Source: WTGU01 sp965200925
Lineage (GTDB): Bacteria; Pseudomonadota; Alphaproteobacteria; UBA828
DNA: 64,000 nucleotides
Assembly: GCA_965200925.1 (NCBI GenBank)
Contig: OZ241738.1
Location: forward strand, 372,001 to 436,000
Direction: 5' to 3'
The notes under the pieces: generated by a model
The model's input: the letters and a program-made list of their open reading frames with translations, nothing else
Database searches by the model: none
What the model was told of the DNA's origin: nothing
Shown here: positions 61,328-64,000 of the stretch, piece by piece
Layout of the letters: each line of letters starts with the position of its first letter
How positions within the stretch are numbered: the first letter of the stretch is position 1
Made by a program: the position numbers and the translations under genes

Positions 61328-64000
61328 TCAGAACCGTACGTTCAGGCTCAGCCCGCCGCCGACCTCGTGGCTGTCGCCGCTCGTCCCGTAGCTCACCCCG
61401 CCCTGCACCGTGTACCGGCCGTCGTCCCAGCTGTGCACCCCGTTCAGGCCCAGGCGGAGCCACGTCGCGGCGGACTCCGACTTCAGTTCCGTCCCCGACA
61501 CCATGACCTTGTTGTCGTTCGAGAACTCGTGTTCCACCTCCAGAGAGCCGAACACCCGGTCGTGCGGGCGCCCGGCCAGTTTCATCTCCGCATCCACGCC
61601 CACACGACCCTTCAGGCTTCGCGCGTCTTCCATCGACACACGCAAACCCGCCGCGTCGGTGAAATCGCCCATCGACACCTTCGAATGCACCAGACCCGCC
61701 CGAGGCGTGAGCACCAGGCCCGCCGGCAGCTGCTCCACGTGCACGCGCCGACCGGCTTCCACCCCCAGCGCATGGCCATAACCCGACACGTCCTCCTTCA
61801 GCACCCCGAGGCGCGACGCGCTGAGATCGGCCTCGTACTCCGTCACCTCGGCCTGCAGGTCGACGTAGACCGCCTCCCGCATCCACGTGCCAGACACCCC
61901 CACGCCCGTGCCGTGCAGCTTGATGTCACCGCGCTCGGACACTTTCGCCGAGCCGCGGCGATGATGCAGGGAGGCGCCGAGCAGAGCCTCTTCGCCCAGG
62001 GCCGTGGCCCATCCCACCTGGAGGCCGTGGCGGCGATGCCGGTACTTCAGCGCCACCCCCTCTTTCTCCTGCGAGGTCGACGCATCCGCCTGCCACTTGC
62101 CGCGGAACGCCTCCACGCGAGCCCAGCCCGCTCCCTTCGCCGAACGCAGCGCAGCCATCCGCTCCTGGAACCCCGGCAGGTCGTTCAGCCCCAGCAGCAC
62201 CGACGGCAGCGCCTCGTACACCCCCCGCCCGAATGCGGGGTCGGACTTCACCTGGATGGTCCGCTCGTCGATACCGCCCGGACCGCCCGGGAAGGCCCGA
62301 CCCCGGGCTGCGTCCTCCGTCTCCTCCGGCCTTCGTTCGACCACCGCCACGAGCTCGCCCTGGTCCCTCGATACCCCTCCTTCAACCTTGCCGTCCTGTC
62401 CGATCGTCAGCATCCCGCCCCGGCGGAACTGGACGCGCCCCTCGACCGTGCCGCCGACCCGCACCTCGCTGCCCGCAGCGGCCACGTCGATGTTCCCCGC
62501 GACCGTGCTGTCGGGCTCCGTCGTGACCTTTGAAGGACGGGCCCCCAGGTCGATGATGTCGCCGGTGATCCTGCCGGCCACGCTCACCACCAGGTCGCCG
62601 GCCGCATTCCGGATGGCGACCCCCTCGATGCCCGTGATCCAGCCGCTGCTGCCCACCGTCACCGTGCCGCCGTCGTCGAAGCGCACCCGCCCGGCCCTGC
62701 CGTCCACCCTCACCGTGCTCGCGGCCAGATGCACGGTGCCCGTCACCGTGCCTCCGTCGGAGACGGTGACCGTGTGCTCGCCCGCCCCCAGGCCGAACAC
62801 GTCCCCGGCGACCATGCCCGCCACGGTGAGGTCCAGATCGCCGGTCTCGCTGCGCAGCGCCTCGGTCCCGCCGTCGACCTCGACGCCCGTGAGCTTGCCG
62901 GCGCCGGCTACCGTGACCGTGGCGCCGTTGGTGTAGAGCAGGCGTCCGATGCTGCCCACCACCGTCGGCAGGCCGGCGGGGTCGTGGACGGTGCCGGTGA
63001 CCGCGCCGCCTTCCCGCAGGTTCAGCGTCAGGGTGCCGCCGCTGGGGGCGCGCAGGTCTCCCGCCACCCGTCCTGCCACGGTCACGTCCAGGTCGCCGTC
63101 CTCGGCGCGCAGCGCCTCGGTCCTGCCGTCGACCTCGACGCCCGTGAGGGCGCCGGTCTGTGCCACCGTCACCGTGGCGCCGCTGGTGTAGAGGAGGCGT
63201 CCGATGCTGCCCACCACCGTCGGCAGGCCAACGGGGTCGTGGACGGTGCCGGTGACCGCGCCGCCTTCCTGCAGGTTCAGCGTCAGGGTGCCGCCGCTGG
63301 GGGCGCGCAGGTCTCCCGCCACCCGTCCTGCCACGGTCACGTCGAGGTCGCCGGCCTCGGCGCGCAGCGCCTCGGTCCTGCCGTCGACCTCGACGCCCGT
63401 GAGGGCGCCGGTCTGTGCCACCGTCACCGTGGCGCCGCTGGTGTAGAGGAGGCGTCCGATGCTGCCCACCACCGTCGGCAGGCCAACGGGGTCGTGGACG
63501 GTGCCGGTGACCGCGCCGCCTTCCTGCAGGTTCAGCGTCAGGGTGCCGCCGCTGGGGGCGCGCAGGTCGCCTGCTACCCGTCCTGCCACGGTCACGTCCA
63601 GATCGCCGGCCTCGGCGCGCAGCGCCTCGATCCCGCCGTCGACCTCGACGCCCGTGAGGGCGCCGGTCTGTGCCACCGTCACCGTGGCGCCGCTGGTGTA
63701 GAGGAGGCGCCCGATGCTGCCCACCACCGTCGGCAGGCCAACGGGGTCGTGGACGGTGCCGGTGACCGCGCCGCCTTCCTGCAGGTTCAGCGTCAGGGTG
63801 CCGCCGCTGGGGGCGCGCAGGTCGCCTGCTACCCGTCCTGCCACGGTCACGTCCAGATCGCCGGCCTCGGCGCGCAGCGCCTCGATCCCGCCGTCGACCT
63901 CGACGCCCGTGAGGGCGCCGGTCGCGGCCACCGTCACCGTGGCACCGCCACTGTAGAGCAGCCGTCCGATGCTGCCCGCCAGGATCGACAGGCCGACCGG
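61328..64000 (-). CDS. second autotransporter, partial (N-terminus off the right edge)
   Basis: At least 890 residues in an open frame to the window edge. The visible passenger consists of 85-residue modules (IGRLLYTSGATVTVAQTGAL; VAGDLRAPSGGTLTLNLQEG), followed by VTVSDGGTVTGTVHLAASTV and a linker containing GVYEALPSVLLGLNDLPG. The ~270-residue C-terminal barrel (WARVEAFRGKWQADAS; GVSGTWMREAVYVDLQAEV) ends in NVRF. The linker, modules and barrel are clearly paralogous to the autotransporter at 16.7-21.5 kb and in the same orientation. The start and any upstream homopolymer lie outside the window. Confidence 0.9.
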   Translation of the reverse strand, partial: PVGLSILAGSIGRLLYSGGATVTVAATGALTGVEVDGGIEALRAEAGDLDVTVAGRVAGDLRAPSGGTLTLNLQEGGAVTGTVHDPVGLPTVVGSIGRLLYTSGATVTVAQTGALTGVEVDGGIEALRAEAGDLDVTVAGRVAGDLRAPSGGTLTLNLQEGGAVTGTVHDPVGLPTVVGSIGRLLYTSGATVTVAQTGALTGVEVDGRTEALRAEAGDLDVTVAGRVAGDLRAPSGGTLTLNLQEGGAVTGTVHDPVGLPTVVGSIGRLLYTSGATVTVAQTGALTGVEVDGRTEALRAEDGDLDVTVAGRVAGDLRAPSGGTLTLNLREGGAVTGTVHDPAGLPTVVGSIGRLLYTNGATVTVAGAGKLTGVEVDGGTEALRSETGDLDLTVAGMVAGDVFGLGAGEHTVTVSDGGTVTGTVHLAASTVRVDGRAGRVRFDDGGTVTVGSSGWITGIEGVAIRNAAGDLVVSVAGRITGDIIDLGARPSKVTTEPDSTVAGNIDVAAAGSEVRVGGTVEGRVQFRRGGMLTIGQDGKVEGGVSRDQGELVAVVERRPEETEDAARGRAFPGGPGGIDERTIQVKSDPAFGRGVYEALPSVLLGLNDLPGFQERMAALRSAKGAGWARVEAFRGKWQADASTSQEKEGVALKYRHRRHGLQVGWATALGEEALLGASLHHRRGSAKVSERGDIKLHGTGVGVSGTWMREAVYVDLQAEVTEYEADLSASRLGVLKEDVSGYGHALGVEAGRRVHVEQLPAGLVLTPRAGLVHSKVSMGDFTDAAGLRVSMEDARSLKGRVGVDAEMKLAGRPHDRVFGSLEVEHEFSNDNKVMVSGTELKSESAATWLRLGLNGVHSWDDGRYTVQGGVSYGTSGDSHEVGGGLSLNVRF
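62690..64000. repeat. 255-bp tandem modules in the second autotransporter
   Basis: Period exactly 255 bp (85 codons); equivalent positions at 62949, 63204, 63459 and 63714. The copies at 63.2-63.95 kb are almost identical; the outermost copies diverge more. Prone to recombination and copy-number change. Confidence 0.9.

Overview
The window is a GC-rich chromosomal segment from a Gram-negative bacterium. An alphaproteobacterium is the best guess: the plasmid/ICE-type gene sets, the small DUF7662, HigBA and VapC families, and the outer-membrane autotransporters fit that group. No rRNA or marker gene fixes the taxon. It reads as a surface-protein locus at each end with about 39 kb of accessory DNA between them.

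Left end (1-21.5 kb, minus strand). A giant secreted protein begins at 16601 and runs off the left edge: at least 5,533 residues in one uninterrupted frame, a signal peptide, one canonical Calx-beta domain, then about 47 tandem ~115-residue beta modules. Just upstream on the same strand is a 1,590-residue autotransporter with a C-terminal beta-barrel. Its start codon is 23 bp downstream of a 23-base homopolymer (C on the coding strand), a strong candidate for phase variation. At the right end (61.3-64 kb, minus strand) lies a second, partial autotransporter of the same family, built of near-identical 85-residue modules.

Accessory block A (21.8-29.8 kb, minus strand) is an ICE/plasmid-like operon: a ribbon-helix-helix protein, a DUF2493 SLOG protein, a DprA-like SLOG protein, a 74-residue protein, a Toprim primase-like protein, an AlkB-like dioxygenase, SSB, a 59-residue protein, a five-module zinc-ribbon protein and a hypothetical protein. 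Several spacers share a pyrimidine-rich motif (as read on the plus strand).

Accessory block B (30.0-47.3 kb, plus strand) is a defence island. It starts with a HigBA module whose toxin is frameshifted. Then comes a helicase-methylase-ATPase (Hma-like) set: SNF2 helicase with DUF3883, DUF1156 DNA methyltransferase, and DUF499 ATPase with an N-terminal HEPN-like domain. Interleaved with these are a Clp-fold SDH protease with a small partner, a PD-(D/E)XK-like nuclease that overlaps the methylase gene, a DUF7662 protein and a PIN nuclease. An overlapping SIR2-HerA pair follows.

Accessory block C (47.3-54.2 kb) is a decaying border: a possible protease C-terminal fragment, a relic integrase, an AbrB-PIN module with a frameshifted toxin, an intact tyrosine integrase, a 45-nt 3' fragment of an initiator tRNA followed by its terminator (an attachment site), and a nuclease/PIN pseudogene with three lesions. 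Block D (54.7-61.1 kb) holds a MoxR AAA ATPase, a DUF3150-like protein and a VWA protein whose metallopeptidase motif is lost, then an excisionase-like antitoxin with a truncated PIN toxin, a TPR-array protein and an Excalibur-domain protein.

The most notable signals are the composite defence operon, the poly-C tract, the three toxin-antitoxin modules that each keep the antitoxin and lose the toxin, and the paralogous repeat-rich surface proteins that bracket the accessory DNA in direct orientation.
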